From Nostoc linckia z4 (GTDB lineage Bacteria > Cyanobacteriota > Cyanobacteriia > Cyanobacteriales > Nostocaceae), in contig NZ_LAHA01000050.1 of the NCBI RefSeq assembly GCF_002608075.1, positions 1-57,563 of the forward strand: a DNA stretch of 57,563 nucleotides, given 5' to 3'. The notes under the pieces are model-generated. The model saw only the letters and a program-made list of their open reading frames with translations. It had not been told where the DNA came from and ran no database searches. Position numbers and translations under genes: made by a program. Shown here piece after piece: positions 32,894 to 41,807 of the stretch; within the stretch, counting starts at the first letter, position 1, and each line of letters opens with the position of its first letter.

Positions 32894-33553
32894 ATGGCAA
32901 AAATTTTCGCAGTTCATCCGGATAATCCTCAAATTCGTCGAATAGAGGAGATAAAGTCAGCGCTCTCTAGTGGTGCTGTCATGCTTTACCCTACTGATAC
33001 AGTCTATGCCATCGGTTGTGATTTGAATGCCAAGTCGGCGGTAGAACGAGTGCGGCAAATTAAGCAGCTAGCAAATGATAAACCACTGACATTTTTATGT
33101 CCCTCGCTTTCAAATGTGGCGACTTATGCCTTCGTAAGTGACACAGCCTATCGGATTATGAAGCGCTTAATTCCAGGTACATACACGTTTTTGCTACCAG
33201 CTACTAAGTTAGTACCGCGATTGGTGCAAAGTCCCAAGCGCAAAACTACGGGAATTAGAGTCCCAAACCATACTGTCTGTTTGGCTCTGCTGGAAGCCTT
33301 GGGCAATCCAATTATCTCAACTTCCGCACACGTGCCACCAGATGAACCAGATAATGGCTTGGTTCGCATCGATCCAGAGACTATTCAATCGCGGGTAGAG
33401 CTGTTTGACCGTTTGGACAAATTCGTAGACATAATTGTAGATGCGGGCGAAGAACCTAAGTACGAAGTGTCTACAATTTTGGATTTAACGGGAGATGAAG
33501 CAGTAATTATACGGAGGGGGTTAGGTTGGGAAGCAGCAGCAGCATGGGTATAA
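32894..33553 (+). CDS. Sua5/YciO/YrdC-family protein (threonylcarbamoyl-AMP synthase type)
   Basis: A 219-residue protein of the YrdC/Sua5/YciO family. It has MLYPTDTVYAIGCD, KPLTFLC, GTYTFLLPA, KTTGIRVPNH and NPIISTSAHV, which form the ATP/threonine-binding pocket of L-threonylcarbamoyladenylate synthase, the first enzyme of t6A tRNA modification. Members called YciO look similar and their reaction is less certain. I placed the start at ATG 32894 (MAKIFAVHPDN); upstream in-frame sequence comes only from the repeat array. Confidence 0.8.
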   Translation: MAKIFAVHPDNPQIRRIEEIKSALSSGAVMLYPTDTVYAIGCDLNAKSAVERVRQIKQLANDKPLTFLCPSLSNVATYAFVSDTAYRIMKRLIPGTYTFLLPATKLVPRLVQSPKRKTTGIRVPNHTVCLALLEALGNPIISTSAHVPPDEPDNGLVRIDPETIQSRVELFDRLDKFVDIIVDAGEEPKYEVSTILDLTGDEAVIIRRGLGWEAAAAWV

Positions 33554-33937
33554 GGATTAAATTTCATCAGCGCACTTGTTAGTTTCGGAAATAGTGATTT
33601 AAATGACTCCAGTTTTTAAATTGTCATAATTAAAGGCGATTGCAGTGGGTATAACAGGATGGTGGCAACACTTTCTAGAGCAAGGCATTTAACAAATTTG
33701 CAGAAATGCTGCGTATCCATTTACTAGCATTAGTGTGGTGGTTTGTGGAAGAACCGACACATTGTCACAACTATAATTCTTTCGTATTTCCTACAGTTTT
33801 AAATATGAGCTTTAGATGTGAGCATTACATGGGGCAAGCGTTGATGGATGAATGCCCAAAGATTCACCAGTCAAAACTAGCCTCTATCGCTGTGTCTGCG
33901 TTGTAATTACGGTGCAATACTACTCCCTGGAAAATTC
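33554..33937. other. Intergenic region upstream of the HetZ-family gene
   Basis: 384 bases. A 66-codon frame at 33706-33906 has an unconvincing composition. No hairpin, repeat array or recognised operator. It presumably contains the promoter of the HetZ-family gene. Confidence 0.4.
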
Positions 33938-35158
33938 ATGAAAGCTAATGTCGCCAATCTACCAAACTCTACACCAGTTTTTGATAACCATGTTTCTGGC
34001 GAAGAATTGCCAGCTAGCAGCAGTGATACCTTAGTTCAATTGCTGTGTGAGGAAATGCAAGGACAAGTGAAAGCAGCACCCAGGTGCGTGCAAGCTTTAG
34101 CAAAGCGCATCGTTAAGGAAGTAGAACGCATTTGCGATAAAAGCTCGCGTATCCAAACATCTGGACAAATTCAGTCTTGGCAAATGACTTTGGCAAGACA
34201 CCGGATGCAAAAGTGCTTGCGTTACTACCAACTCGGTTCCAAACAAGGACGGGTGGAATTACATAGCAATTTGGGCGCGATGGTTTACCGCCATGTAACT
34301 ATATCCGGCTCGGAGTTGGGTTTTGACGCTCGTTACAGCTTAATTGAAGATTTTTTACAAGCATTTTATATTGAAGCAATTAAAGCTTTCCGCCGCGAAA
34401 ACGAATTACCTGAAGACCACACACCTCGTACTCAGCTGCAATTAGCTGAATATATGGCGTTTACAGAACAGTACGCCAAACGTCGCATCAATTTACCTGG
34501 TGGTGCAAATCAGCAATTAATTATTTTGCGGGCCCAGGGTTTTGCTCGTCGTCAGCCCCAAGAAACTACTGTGGATATTGAAATGGCGGTGGAGTCTGCT
34601 AAGGGTGAAGAAGCAGAATCTTATCAACGGAATTCGGCAGTACAACAATTGCGATCGCAAATGATTGCCAAAGCCAGTTTCGATCCATCGGAAGAATCAG
34701 AACGCGATCGCGTCATTGCTGAATTGATGAAATACTTAGAGTCCCAAGGTCAATCTGACTGTATGGACTATTTAAGCCTGAAACTCCAAGACCTTTCTGC
34801 ACCAGAAATTGACCAAATTCTCGGTTTAACCAGTCGTCAGCGCGATTATCTGCAACAAAGGTTTAAATATCACGTAGAAAAGTTTGCCAAGCAACATCAT
34901 TGGCAATTGGTACATCAATGGTTGGGCGCAGGTTTGGAGCAAAAGTTGGGTTTATCTTCCCAACAATGGGAAATTTTTATCGGTCAACTTACAGAACAAC
35001 AACAGCAAATTTTACAACTTAAAACTGCACGGGAAAGCGACCAAGCGATCGCCAAAGCCATCAAATGCACCCCCAAACAAGTACAAAAGCGCTGGACTCA
35101 ATTATTAGAAATAGCATGGGCTATCCGCAACGGTAATACTCAAGCGCACACGGGTTGA
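33938..35158 (+). CDS. HetZ-family protein (heterocyst-differentiation related)
   Basis: A 406-residue soluble protein, close to the length of Anabaena HetZ (about 400). It has family-like features: SWQMTLARHRMQKCLRYYQLGS, SKQGRVELHSNLGAMVYRH, FDARYSLIEDFLQAFYIEA, AEYMAFTEQYAKRRINLPG, and the helix-turn-helix-like LTSRQRDYLQQRFKYHVEKF. HetZ acts early in heterocyst differentiation and binds DNA. The PatU genes that follow hetZ in Anabaena are not downstream here, so this may be a HetZ paralogue. Family certain, orthology uncertain. Confidence 0.8.
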   Translation: MKANVANLPNSTPVFDNHVSGEELPASSSDTLVQLLCEEMQGQVKAAPRCVQALAKRIVKEVERICDKSSRIQTSGQIQSWQMTLARHRMQKCLRYYQLGSKQGRVELHSNLGAMVYRHVTISGSELGFDARYSLIEDFLQAFYIEAIKAFRRENELPEDHTPRTQLQLAEYMAFTEQYAKRRINLPGGANQQLIILRAQGFARRQPQETTVDIEMAVESAKGEEAESYQRNSAVQQLRSQMIAKASFDPSEESERDRVIAELMKYLESQGQSDCMDYLSLKLQDLSAPEIDQILGLTSRQRDYLQQRFKYHVEKFAKQHHWQLVHQWLGAGLEQKLGLSSQQWEIFIGQLTEQQQQILQLKTARESDQAIAKAIKCTPKQVQKRWTQLLEIAWAIRNGNTQAHTG

Positions 35159-35357
35159 CGCCCAAGGAAAAATTACTAAAATTTATCTAACCTAAATTTA
35201 AGTTATTACAAATATTGTTATTAATACATTTGTATTTTTAGTACAAAAATACCATTTTTTTGTACTTTAAACAAAAATTTATATTTAGTCACTGACCATT
35301 TATTACTGCTTCTATGGAATCCTAGAAGAAGCAGTACTTTTGGCAGAGGAATTTAGG

Positions 35358-35834
35358 ATGGCTCTGACTCAAGGTGGGCGGGCAAATAAGGCAGGGAGAA
35401 TTTTAGAAATTAATGTAGAAGCAATTTTAAATGGGCATAATTATTTCCAAGTCGGGAATTATGTCTCCAAAGAAATTGTATTAAATGCGGCTTTATTACC
35501 AAAACGCTATGGTAAAGAAGTTTATATTGGTACTGGAATTTATCATACCGATTTAAAGGTTGACTTTTATGTTGTTGGCTTACCTGCAATGCCATCTGGT
35601 TTGATTATCGAGTGCAAATGGCAAGAAAGTCCTGGTTCGGTGGATGAAAAGTTTCCTTATTTAAATATGAACATTCAGGATTATTACCCTGCACCAACTA
35701 TCGTCATACTAGGTGGCGAAGGAATGCGAGAAGGTGCAAGTAAATGGCTAAAAGCAAGAGTTAATGATAACCACAATTTATTAGCAGTTTATAGCTTAGA
35801 CAGATTCATTGCTTGGGGGAATAAAAATCTTTAG
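35358..35834 (+). CDS. PD-(D/E)XK-fold nuclease-like protein
   Basis: A 158-residue protein. The motif HTDLKVDFYV... LIIECKWQES places an Asp and an E-x-K on consecutive strands as in the PD-(D/E)XK nuclease core. NKAGRILEINVEAIL at the N-terminus looks like the preceding helix. It is small for a restriction enzyme (usually over 200 residues). I chose ATG 35358 rather than a TTG at 35340. It faces a Dam-type methylase gene 325 bases away, so a restriction-modification pair is possible but unproven. Confidence 0.65.
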   Translation: MALTQGGRANKAGRILEINVEAILNGHNYFQVGNYVSKEIVLNAALLPKRYGKEVYIGTGIYHTDLKVDFYVVGLPAMPSGLIIECKWQESPGSVDEKFPYLNMNIQDYYPAPTIVILGGEGMREGASKWLKARVNDNHNLLAVYSLDRFIAWGNKNL

Positions 35835-35935
<101 letters not shown>

Positions 35936-36002
35936 TATTTGTTGAGATTAAGATATGACACTTTATTAGACAAGAGTGCAAAAGTGTTTTTTGCACTCTT
36001 GT

Positions 36003-36066
36003 GGGTAAAGGTAAAATACCAAACCTTTCCCCCTTTCCCCTTACCCTTTTCCCGATTTCTCTAATA
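36003..36066. repeat. Decayed internal fragment of the CAATAGGGTT-family element
   Basis: GGGTAAAGG, AAAATACCAAAC, TTTTCCCGATTTCTCT and AAGTCTA occur here in the same order as inside copy 2 (reverse orientation). No terminal repeats or target duplication are visible, so it is a remnant. Confidence 0.5.
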
Positions 36067-36159
36067 AGTCTACTATTGATAATTAAATATTATTTTCATT
36101 TATTCACTTGCCAGTTATATAAAATTTTGGCTGATTTCTGAATTCTGACTCCTGAATTC

Positions 36160-36999
36160 CTAATTATCAAAAGACGTAATTAATAGTTCATCAATTATGC
36201 CTCGATTTTTGATGTTTGAGTTAATGGAACGCGCTGCTTTAATTGTGTGTGTTTTAAAGTCGATTTCTCTATAAATTTGTTTAATAAATTCACTATCGGA
36301 ATTACATACCATAACTTTAACACCACGACTTGCTAACTCTGCACAAGTATCTCGCAATATTTCTTGGTGTTTTGTACTAAAACAATTTTGACTATAAGCA
36401 GTAAAATAGCTAGTTTCACTTATAGGATAATAAGGGGGATCGAAAAATACAAAGTCATCACTACTAGTTGCATAATTTAGAACTTGTGTAAAATCTGCCT
36501 GTTGAATTTTTGCCTGAGAAAGTGCTTGCTTAGCTAGCCTCAATAAATTCTCCGGACAAATATTGGGATTATCATATCTACCTAATGGGACATTGAAATT
36601 GCCCTGGGAATTGACTCGATAAAGACCATTGAAGCAGGTTTTATTCAAATAAATAAAACGAGCAGCTTTTTCTAAATTATTTCCACCATAATAGTTTCTG
36701 ACGCTATAATAATAATCTTTTGTATGTCGTTTTTTATGTTCTTTGAGGAGGAGAATTAATTCTTCAACATTATCTCGAACACAGCAATAAGTATTAATTA
36801 ATTCGGCATTAATATCAGTTAAAATCGCTGTGGGTGGTTGCAAATAGAAAAAAACAGCGCCACCGCCTAAAAATGGTTCATAGTAATTTTGATAAGTCTT
36901 AGGAAAATAAGGAATATATTGCTGAATCAACTTACTTTTACCCCCTGCCCACTTCAAAAATGGACGCGGACTAGTTTCTTTGGGGATTTGAATAACCAT
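36160..36999 (-). CDS. Dam-type N6-adenine DNA methyltransferase (D12 class)
   Basis: A 279-residue DNA adenine methylase. FLKWAGGKSKLI is motif I (SAM site), YYEPFLGGGAVFF follows, and DPPY (VFFDPPYYPI) is motif IV, the catalytic loop. Length and motif order fit the Dam/DpnII-methylase group, often GATC-specific. GATC lies inside the abundant GCGATCGC (HIP1) octamers. In cyanobacteria such enzymes can be solitary or part of R-M systems. The site specificity is an inference. Confidence 0.9.
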   Translation of the reverse strand: MVIQIPKETSPRPFLKWAGGKSKLIQQYIPYFPKTYQNYYEPFLGGGAVFFYLQPPTAILTDINAELINTYCCVRDNVEELILLLKEHKKRHTKDYYYSVRNYYGGNNLEKAARFIYLNKTCFNGLYRVNSQGNFNVPLGRYDNPNICPENLLRLAKQALSQAKIQQADFTQVLNYATSSDDFVFFDPPYYPISETSYFTAYSQNCFSTKHQEILRDTCAELASRGVKVMVCNSDSEFIKQIYREIDFKTHTIKAARSINSNIKNRGIIDELLITSFDN

Positions 37000-37163
37000 T
37001 TCCTGAAAATTTTACCGAAATAATTGCTACTAAATATAGTTAATATAACTGACGAAGCATATTTTATATTAACTGAGTAATTTTCCAGCGCCATAGATTA
37101 CAATTAAGTAGATAAAGCATATCAAAACAAACGTAAGTCTATAACAAGGCAGTTTACATTCAG

Positions 37164-37370
37164 ATGTTTGACGGATTTTGGGATAACGTCTTTCGCTACC
37201 CCCGCTACTTTATTACTGTCCTCTTAGGGGTATTTCTCAACACCTTCGCGCCATTAGTGCCACTGTTGAAACGCCCAATCACCTTAATTGCACTTTTGGG
37301 TTTGTTTGTCAGTAGTCTAGTATTCGTGACTCTTACCTTACGTGCCATGCTGGGCTTAAGTACAATCTAG
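37164..37370 (+). CDS. DUF751 (Ycf33-like) membrane protein
   Basis: A 68-residue protein with two membrane segments (about 15-33 and 40-62), starting MFDGFWDNVFRYPRYF, a hallmark of the DUF751/Ycf33 family found in cyanobacteria and plastids. Function unknown. It lies upstream of rbfA, a frequent pairing in cyanobacteria as I recall. Confidence 0.85.
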   Translation: MFDGFWDNVFRYPRYFITVLLGVFLNTFAPLVPLLKRPITLIALLGLFVSSLVFVTLTLRAMLGLSTI

Positions 37371-37499
37371 ACAAGGGTGATGCTGTGGCTTCTGCCCTCA
37401 AAACAGTTGTTTTTGGCGTTACTGCCATCAGCTAGGTAAAATCTACCCAGCTTGCATTTATATCATGTCGTACAACCTCTTTTCGGAGGCTAAACTTTT

Positions 37500-37919
37500 A
37501 TGGCTACAAATCGCCGCGTTTCCCGTGTTGCTGAACTGATTAAACGGGAAGTTAGCCAAATGCTACTCAACGGCATCAAGGATGACCGTGTGGGTACAGG
37601 AATGGTAAGCGTTACTGATGTTGATGTTTCCGGCGATCTCCAACACGCCAAAATCTACGTCAGCATCTACGGTACAGATGAAGCCAAGGCAGAAACAATG
37701 GCAGGCTTAAAGTCAGCCACGGGTTTTGTCCGTAGCGAACTTGGTGCTAGGGTACGGCTGCGTCGTACACCAGAGGTTATCTTTGTGGAAGATCGCTCCA
37801 TAGAACGTGGTAATAAAGTACTGGCACTATTAAACCAGCTCAATAACCAGCGATCGCCAGAAAATTCTACACCAGTAAAAGACAGCACAGATGGAGATGA
37901 TGAGGAATTTTCAGAATAA
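37500..37919 (+). CDS. rbfA: 30S ribosome-binding factor A
   Basis: A 139-residue KH-domain protein that matures the 16S rRNA 5' end in 30S assembly. Start RRVSRVAELIKREVSQML and core ITDVDVS/HAKIYVSIYG features match RbfA, then RRTPEVIFVEDRSIERGNKV. The C-terminus is acidic. A good ribosome site (CGGAGG) lies 10 bases before the ATG. A terminator follows the gene. Confidence 0.95.
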   Translation: MATNRRVSRVAELIKREVSQMLLNGIKDDRVGTGMVSVTDVDVSGDLQHAKIYVSIYGTDEAKAETMAGLKSATGFVRSELGARVRLRRTPEVIFVEDRSIERGNKVLALLNQLNNQRSPENSTPVKDSTDGDDEEFSE

Positions 37920-37981
37920 GTAACCCAAATAACAATGTAACTTCAGAACAAATCGATCTCAGCAAATTCGCCAAACACTTT

Positions 37982-38009
37982 ACAGACGCGACCAAATTGC
38001 GTCTGTTTT
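37982..38009 (+). terminator. Terminator behind rbfA
   Basis: ACAGACGC (37982-37989) pairs with GCGTCTGT (37999-38006), followed by TTT, 62 bases after the rbfA stop. Confidence 0.75.
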
Positions 38010-38027
38010 AATGTGACTATAAGCAAT

Positions 38028-38130
38028 GGGCATTGGGCATTGGGAAAAGGGGAAAGATTAAATTTATTCCTTTTCCCTTTAACCTTTAACCTTTTCCCCT
38101 TTTCGCCTTATCCCCCTGCCCCATCCCCCC
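38028..38130. repeat. GGGCATT / AAAGGGG / CTTTTCCC repeat with hairpin potential
   Basis: GGGCATTGGG units are followed by GGGGAAAGATTAAATTTATT and CCTTTAACCTTTAACC units and a C-rich tail. The block GGGGAAAG...CCTTTTCCC is repeated almost identically at 39340-39393. Confidence 0.7.
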
Positions 38131-38704
38131 TTCTATAGATGTTTATCTAAAAAAAACCATGTAATATCAGCGCTGAAATTAACCAAGTAATTACGAATTT
38201 GTTTAAGAAATTGTTAATAGTCGCTGGCTTAAAACCCTTCATGGTGTAATTTAGCCGTTAGTTTTGCCATAGTTTATACCCTAGTTGCTGCTAAATATCC
38301 TTATCTTGTTTACCTTCAGATAGATACCAGCACTTCTAGACACAGCTTTTAGGTGATTATTTGATCTGTGAGCGATCGCTTTGTCTACTCTTCTCACTAG
38401 CCAAATTACGTCTCAAGGCACTGATAGCAAAACTTTTAGACCCGTTGAATAAAAGCCACATCTCAACAGTAGTATGTTTAGTTAACTACTTTGACTTTGT
38501 TTTGTGAAGCGTATTTTTCGGAAATGTCAGCTTTTGTTGACTTTCTTAACATTTCTTGAGATAATTTCAGGATGTGTAGCGTCAAAATGAAATTAGTTCC
38601 GTATAGCAAACTACAAAAGCATAGCCACAAGTCAAATCCCTGTCATGTTTGTTCCTAATAGCTAGCGGGAACACTATCTAAGTGTTAATTTGTGAGTAAA
38701 AACC

Positions 38705-38941
38705 ATGAGTGTGAATACGGTGCCTTCTATTAATTACTACTCTCTGGATGTCATCCAAGACGAAGCACGCCGACTGGTGCAAAAGGGAATGGTCAGCCGA
38801 CAACAGCCAATATATACACTCTGCCAATACATCCCAGCGAGAGAGTGGGTTTGCGTTGAATGTGAACTAGAAAAATGTGACTTTTTGTTACGCGATCGCA
38901 TTGGTGATTTGATTGGTCGTGAAGAATGGGACAACGACTAA
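38705..38941 (+). CDS. DUF4327-family small protein
   Basis: A 78-residue cyanobacterial protein. The family core ARRLVQKGMVSRQQPIYTLCQYIPAREWVCVECELEKCDFLLRDRIGDLIGREEWDND is present, with four Cys in total, three of them in WVCVECELEKC. I recognise this as DUF4327. The Cys pattern may suggest metal binding or redox sensitivity, which is untested. Function unknown. Confidence 0.85.
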   Translation: MSVNTVPSINYYSLDVIQDEARRLVQKGMVSRQQPIYTLCQYIPAREWVCVECELEKCDFLLRDRIGDLIGREEWDND

Positions 38942-39147
38942 TCAATGTTTAATTTTAGATTTGAGATTGGGAGTTTATTTTTGGGATGTGATTTCACGAA
39001 CGAGGATTTGACGCCCAATCTGGCATAATCTCTGGCTTTTGGTAAGCATTGCTCAATCTAGAATCTTGCGTCTTTCTTTAATACGGAAACATTAGAGTCT
39101 CAATTTATACAAGTTTTCAGGTGAATTTAGGCATCAAAACCAATATT

Positions 39148-39227
39148 TTTGGTGCTACAGCTTGAGTCTAGTATGTAGATTCTCTTACCGGAGTGGTTCT
39201 TAATAGTGAACTGCTCCGGTAATTTTT
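39148..39227 (+). ncRNA. Candidate small RNA or orphan terminator
   Basis: TTGGTG (about 39148) and TATGTA (about 39171) lie 17 bases apart like a -35/-10 pair and are followed by a strong hairpin, TTACCGGAG (39185-39193) with CTCCGGTAA (39214-39222), ending in TTTTT. The DUF4327 stop is 245 bases upstream, far for its terminator. The transcript would be only about 45 bases long. Evidence is weak beyond the hairpin itself. Confidence 0.35.
39185..39227 (+). terminator. Strong rho-independent terminator
   Basis: A 9-base perfect stem plus additional pairs (GGTTC/GAAC) with T5 tail. It points rightward and may end the DUF4327 transcript or a small RNA. Confidence 0.8.
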
Positions 39228-39231
39228 ATAG

Positions 39232-39432
39232 AAATGGGGATGGGGCATGGGGCATGGAGCATGGGAAAAGGGAAAAGGGAAAGGGGAAAAGGGAAAAGGG
39301 AAAAGGGAAAAGGGAAAGGGGTAAGGGGAAAAGGGGAAAAGGGGAAAGATTAAATTTATTCCTTTTCCCTTTAACCTTTAACCTTTTCCCCATCTCCCCC
39401 TACCTCCCCATCTCCCCCTACCTCCCCATCTC
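39232..39432. repeat. GGAAAAGGG and CTCCCCAT repeat array
   Basis: GGGGCAT units, then AAAGGGA/GGGAAAA units, the GGGGAAAGATTAAATTTATT block, CCTTTAACC units and CTCCCCAT/CTACCTCC units. It runs up to the stop of the next minus-strand gene. Frames inside it are artefacts. Confidence 0.8.
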
Positions 39433-39434
39433 CC

Positions 39435-39788
39435 TCATCCTACTTGGTCTAAATACTGATTTATATCATCAATGATGCGAGTCAATTCGGCTTCTGTAGT
39501 TATGCGGATGTTGATATTACGAACAGTCAGCAGGACTTTGGCTGCGAAGGGACTAGGCCAAATATTTGGATTACAGAAAACTTCTAAAAAGACTTCGCCA
39601 GTGTAACGATATTCCAGGGGGGGTTGGGGAGTCGCTTTAGCGCCGCCAGGAGTGGGTTTAGCAGCGACAGCCTTGAGGCGTTCCATTAACTGGTCTATTG
39701 CTGCCTTTAATTCTCGTGCTGCTTGGGGAGAAAAACTGAAGGACACAGAACCTTCAACTAAGTTGAGTGTTAGAGGAGTTGAAGACAT
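39435..39788 (-). CDS. Hypothetical conserved cyanobacterial protein
   Basis: A 117-residue soluble protein. A first strand region (TLNLVEGSVSFSFSPQAARELKAAIDQLMERL) is followed by an Ala/Pro-rich linker (about 42-56) and a second part (YRYTGEVFLEVFCNPNIWPSPF... VRNINIRITTEAELTRIIDDI). I do not recognise a named family. The strand/helix organisation suggests a compact two-part fold. Its stop codon touches the heptamer array. Confidence 0.55.
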   Translation of the reverse strand: MSSTPLTLNLVEGSVSFSFSPQAARELKAAIDQLMERLKAVAAKPTPGGAKATPQPPLEYRYTGEVFLEVFCNPNIWPSPFAAKVLLTVRNINIRITTEAELTRIIDDINQYLDQVG

Positions 39789-40065
39789 TAGCTTTGTATT
39801 GAAACTGATTGGTAATTACTCATGTTACTGGAATAAGTAGTCATGTTAATGCTAAAAATATTCTCTTATTTGCAGAGCTAATATCAATGTTTATCTATTT
39901 TGTAGCGGTAATTATTTATAATAAATATCAATAAAATGAATAAAAATTTTTAGTTAAAGAGATAATTAATCCTTAATCTGTAAGAGTTTGATAAATTTTA
40001 TTTGTGTTGATTGATGTTTTGAGTTTTACATTAGAAGTCATAGAACTTAATGCAATCAAAAATCT

Positions 40066-40965
40066 ATGATTTCCGATAACCGTGCCGAAGTACGAAAAGT
40101 TTTAATTATCACCCTAATACTCAACCTGTTCGTAATGGGATTAAAAGCAATAGTTGGCTCCTGGACGGGTTCTTTAAGTTTATTAGCTGATGCTTTGCAT
40201 AGTGTCACCGACAGTGCCAACAACGTTTTAGGATTAATTGCGAGTAAATTTTCTTCTCCCCAACCCGATCGCGAGCATCCTTACGGACACAGCAAGTTTG
40301 AAGCAGTGGGAGCATTAGGAATCGCAGCTTTTTTGGGGATAGCTTGTTTTGAAATTCTCCAGGGAGCAATTGAGCGAATTCTCAAGGGTGGCGAACTCGT
40401 GAAAATATCACTCCCTGAATTGTGGTTATTACTGATTGTACTGGGGATAAATATTTTTGTTGCGTTTTACGAACGTGGTGTAGGTAGGCGGGTAGGTAGC
40501 CCGATTCTCATTGCTGATGCGACACACACCATGAGCGATATTTGGGTAACAATTTCTGTAATTGGCGGCTTGATCGGAGTTTGGCTTGGTTATCAATGGA
40601 TGGATGTGGTGTTAGCTTTTCCTGTAGCTTTGTTGGTATTTTGGAGCGGGTGGTCAGTTTTAAAAGAAAATTTACCTTGGCTGGTAGACCAAATGGCGAT
40701 CGCACCAGAAGTAATTCACGCGATCGCTACTTCTGTTCCTGGTGTAATCAATTGTCATGATATCGCTTCTCGCGGTGTTGTTGGTCGTCAAGTGTTCATT
40801 GAAATGCATTTAATCGTAGAGGCACCAGATGTACAAACCGCCCACCAGATCACCGAACAAGTGGAAAGCTTATTAGAAGAACGGTTTCGTCCAGTGAGAA
40901 TTTTAATTCACGTGGAACCACCAGGATACAAGTCTGAGCAAATTAGCTTTGAAAACAAGGAATAA
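40066..40965 (+). CDS. Cation diffusion facilitator (CDF) transporter
   Basis: A 299-residue CDF family protein that exports divalent metals such as Zn, Fe or Mn in exchange for protons. Six membrane segments are expected. The metal site is visible as two HxxxD motifs, DALHSVTDS (near residue 46) and DATHTMSDI (near 153), and DREHPYGHSKFE lies between them. The C-terminal ~95 residues form the cytoplasmic dimer domain. The substrate cannot be told from sequence. Confidence 0.92.
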   Translation: MISDNRAEVRKVLIITLILNLFVMGLKAIVGSWTGSLSLLADALHSVTDSANNVLGLIASKFSSPQPDREHPYGHSKFEAVGALGIAAFLGIACFEILQGAIERILKGGELVKISLPELWLLLIVLGINIFVAFYERGVGRRVGSPILIADATHTMSDIWVTISVIGGLIGVWLGYQWMDVVLAFPVALLVFWSGWSVLKENLPWLVDQMAIAPEVIHAIATSVPGVINCHDIASRGVVGRQVFIEMHLIVEAPDVQTAHQITEQVESLLEERFRPVRILIHVEPPGYKSEQISFENKE

Positions 40966-40995
40966 AGGGTAGAGGAAAAATCACTATAATTTGTA

Positions 40996-41400
40996 TTAAT
41001 TGTTACAAGTATTAACCAAGTTTGCAACGATCGCCACTAGTTCGCTTGGATCTACTGGTTTAGATACATGCATCTGAAAGCCTGCTTCTAGGGCGGTGTT
41101 ACGGTACTCGCGATCGCCATAGGCGGTTAAGGCGATGGCGGGAAGTTTGCCGTAAATGTCTGGTTGTAGCGTTCTGATTTTGCGAATCAGTGTGTAACCA
41201 TCTTCATTAGGCATAGCGATATCACAGATCAAGATATCAGGCTGCAATTGAGGGAGTGCTTTTAATGCGGCCGCTGCCGATGCAACTGCTGTGACGGATG
41301 CTCCATCTGCCTCCAATACAGTTGTTACGTAGAAGCGGCTGTCCTCATCATCATCAACGACAAGGATGTTTAAGCCAGCAAGAGAGAGAGGAGGTTCCAT
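40996..41400 (-). CDS. Stand-alone response regulator receiver (REC) protein
   Basis: A 134-residue REC domain with no output domain. The acidic pocket is VVDDDED near residue 15, the phosphoacceptor is Asp60 in ILICDIAMP, the Thr is in ALTAY and the Lys in VSKPVD. Single-domain RECs pass phosphate in relays or control other proteins by contact. It lies divergent to the phytochrome-kinase cluster 408 bases away, so it may belong to the same pathway (inference). Confidence 0.88.
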   Translation of the reverse strand: MEPPLSLAGLNILVVDDDEDSRFYVTTVLEADGASVTAVASAAAALKALPQLQPDILICDIAMPNEDGYTLIRKIRTLQPDIYGKLPAIALTAYGDREYRNTALEAGFQMHVSKPVDPSELVAIVANLVNTCNN

Positions 41401-41807
41401 AACACTTCCCTTCGAGTTGATAGAATAAAACTTAATTGCTCATGACCTACTTGTTTTACTTTCTCAGTGGCCACATCATTGGTCATTTTACTGCGAACCT
41501 GCCTATTTTTCTAGAAAATAACTCAACTCTTTGAGAGATTATTCAAGTTACAGCTAATTTTTCTTTGAGATTGATATTCTTGTCTAGATGAATTTATTTT
41601 TTCAAATGTCTAAATTCATTTAAGTAAATAGATTTCATTTTAATTAATTAACAGATTTTCACAGAATATTTGCAGCAAATAATTTTATAATAAATTTAAA
41701 TTGTATTTCTGAAGATAGATTAAATCAAAAAATTGACAACTCAATTCCACACTATTTGTCGCCTGAGGTAAATTTCTCAGACGCTAGTCATTCATTGGTA
41801 CTAAAAC
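41401..41807. other. Divergent AT-rich region upstream of the phytochrome gene
   Basis: 407 bases, very AT-rich between about 41560 and 41740, with the promoters for both divergent units. No clear palindrome or repeat. Confidence 0.4.

Larger units (their letters stand above)
37920..38704. other. Long intergenic region between rbfA and DUF4327 gene
   Basis: 785 bases. After the rbfA terminator and the repeat block (38028-38130), about 570 bases up to 38704 show no gene or clear palindrome. This is long for a leader, so an untranslated RNA or distant promoter for the DUF4327 gene is possible. Confidence 0.4.
38942..39434. other. Intergenic region between DUF4327 and the 117-residue gene
   Basis: 493 bases: about 240 bases of ordinary sequence, the terminator/small-RNA candidate at 39148-39227, then the repeat array. 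No gene seen. Confidence 0.45.

Noticed and set aside
33706..33906. 66-codon frame upstream of the HetZ-family gene
   Set aside because: Composition is not protein-like, no ribosome site or family match, and no conserved context.
39206..39475. 89-codon frame in the AAAGGGA array
   Set aside because: Low-complexity translation of a repeat array.
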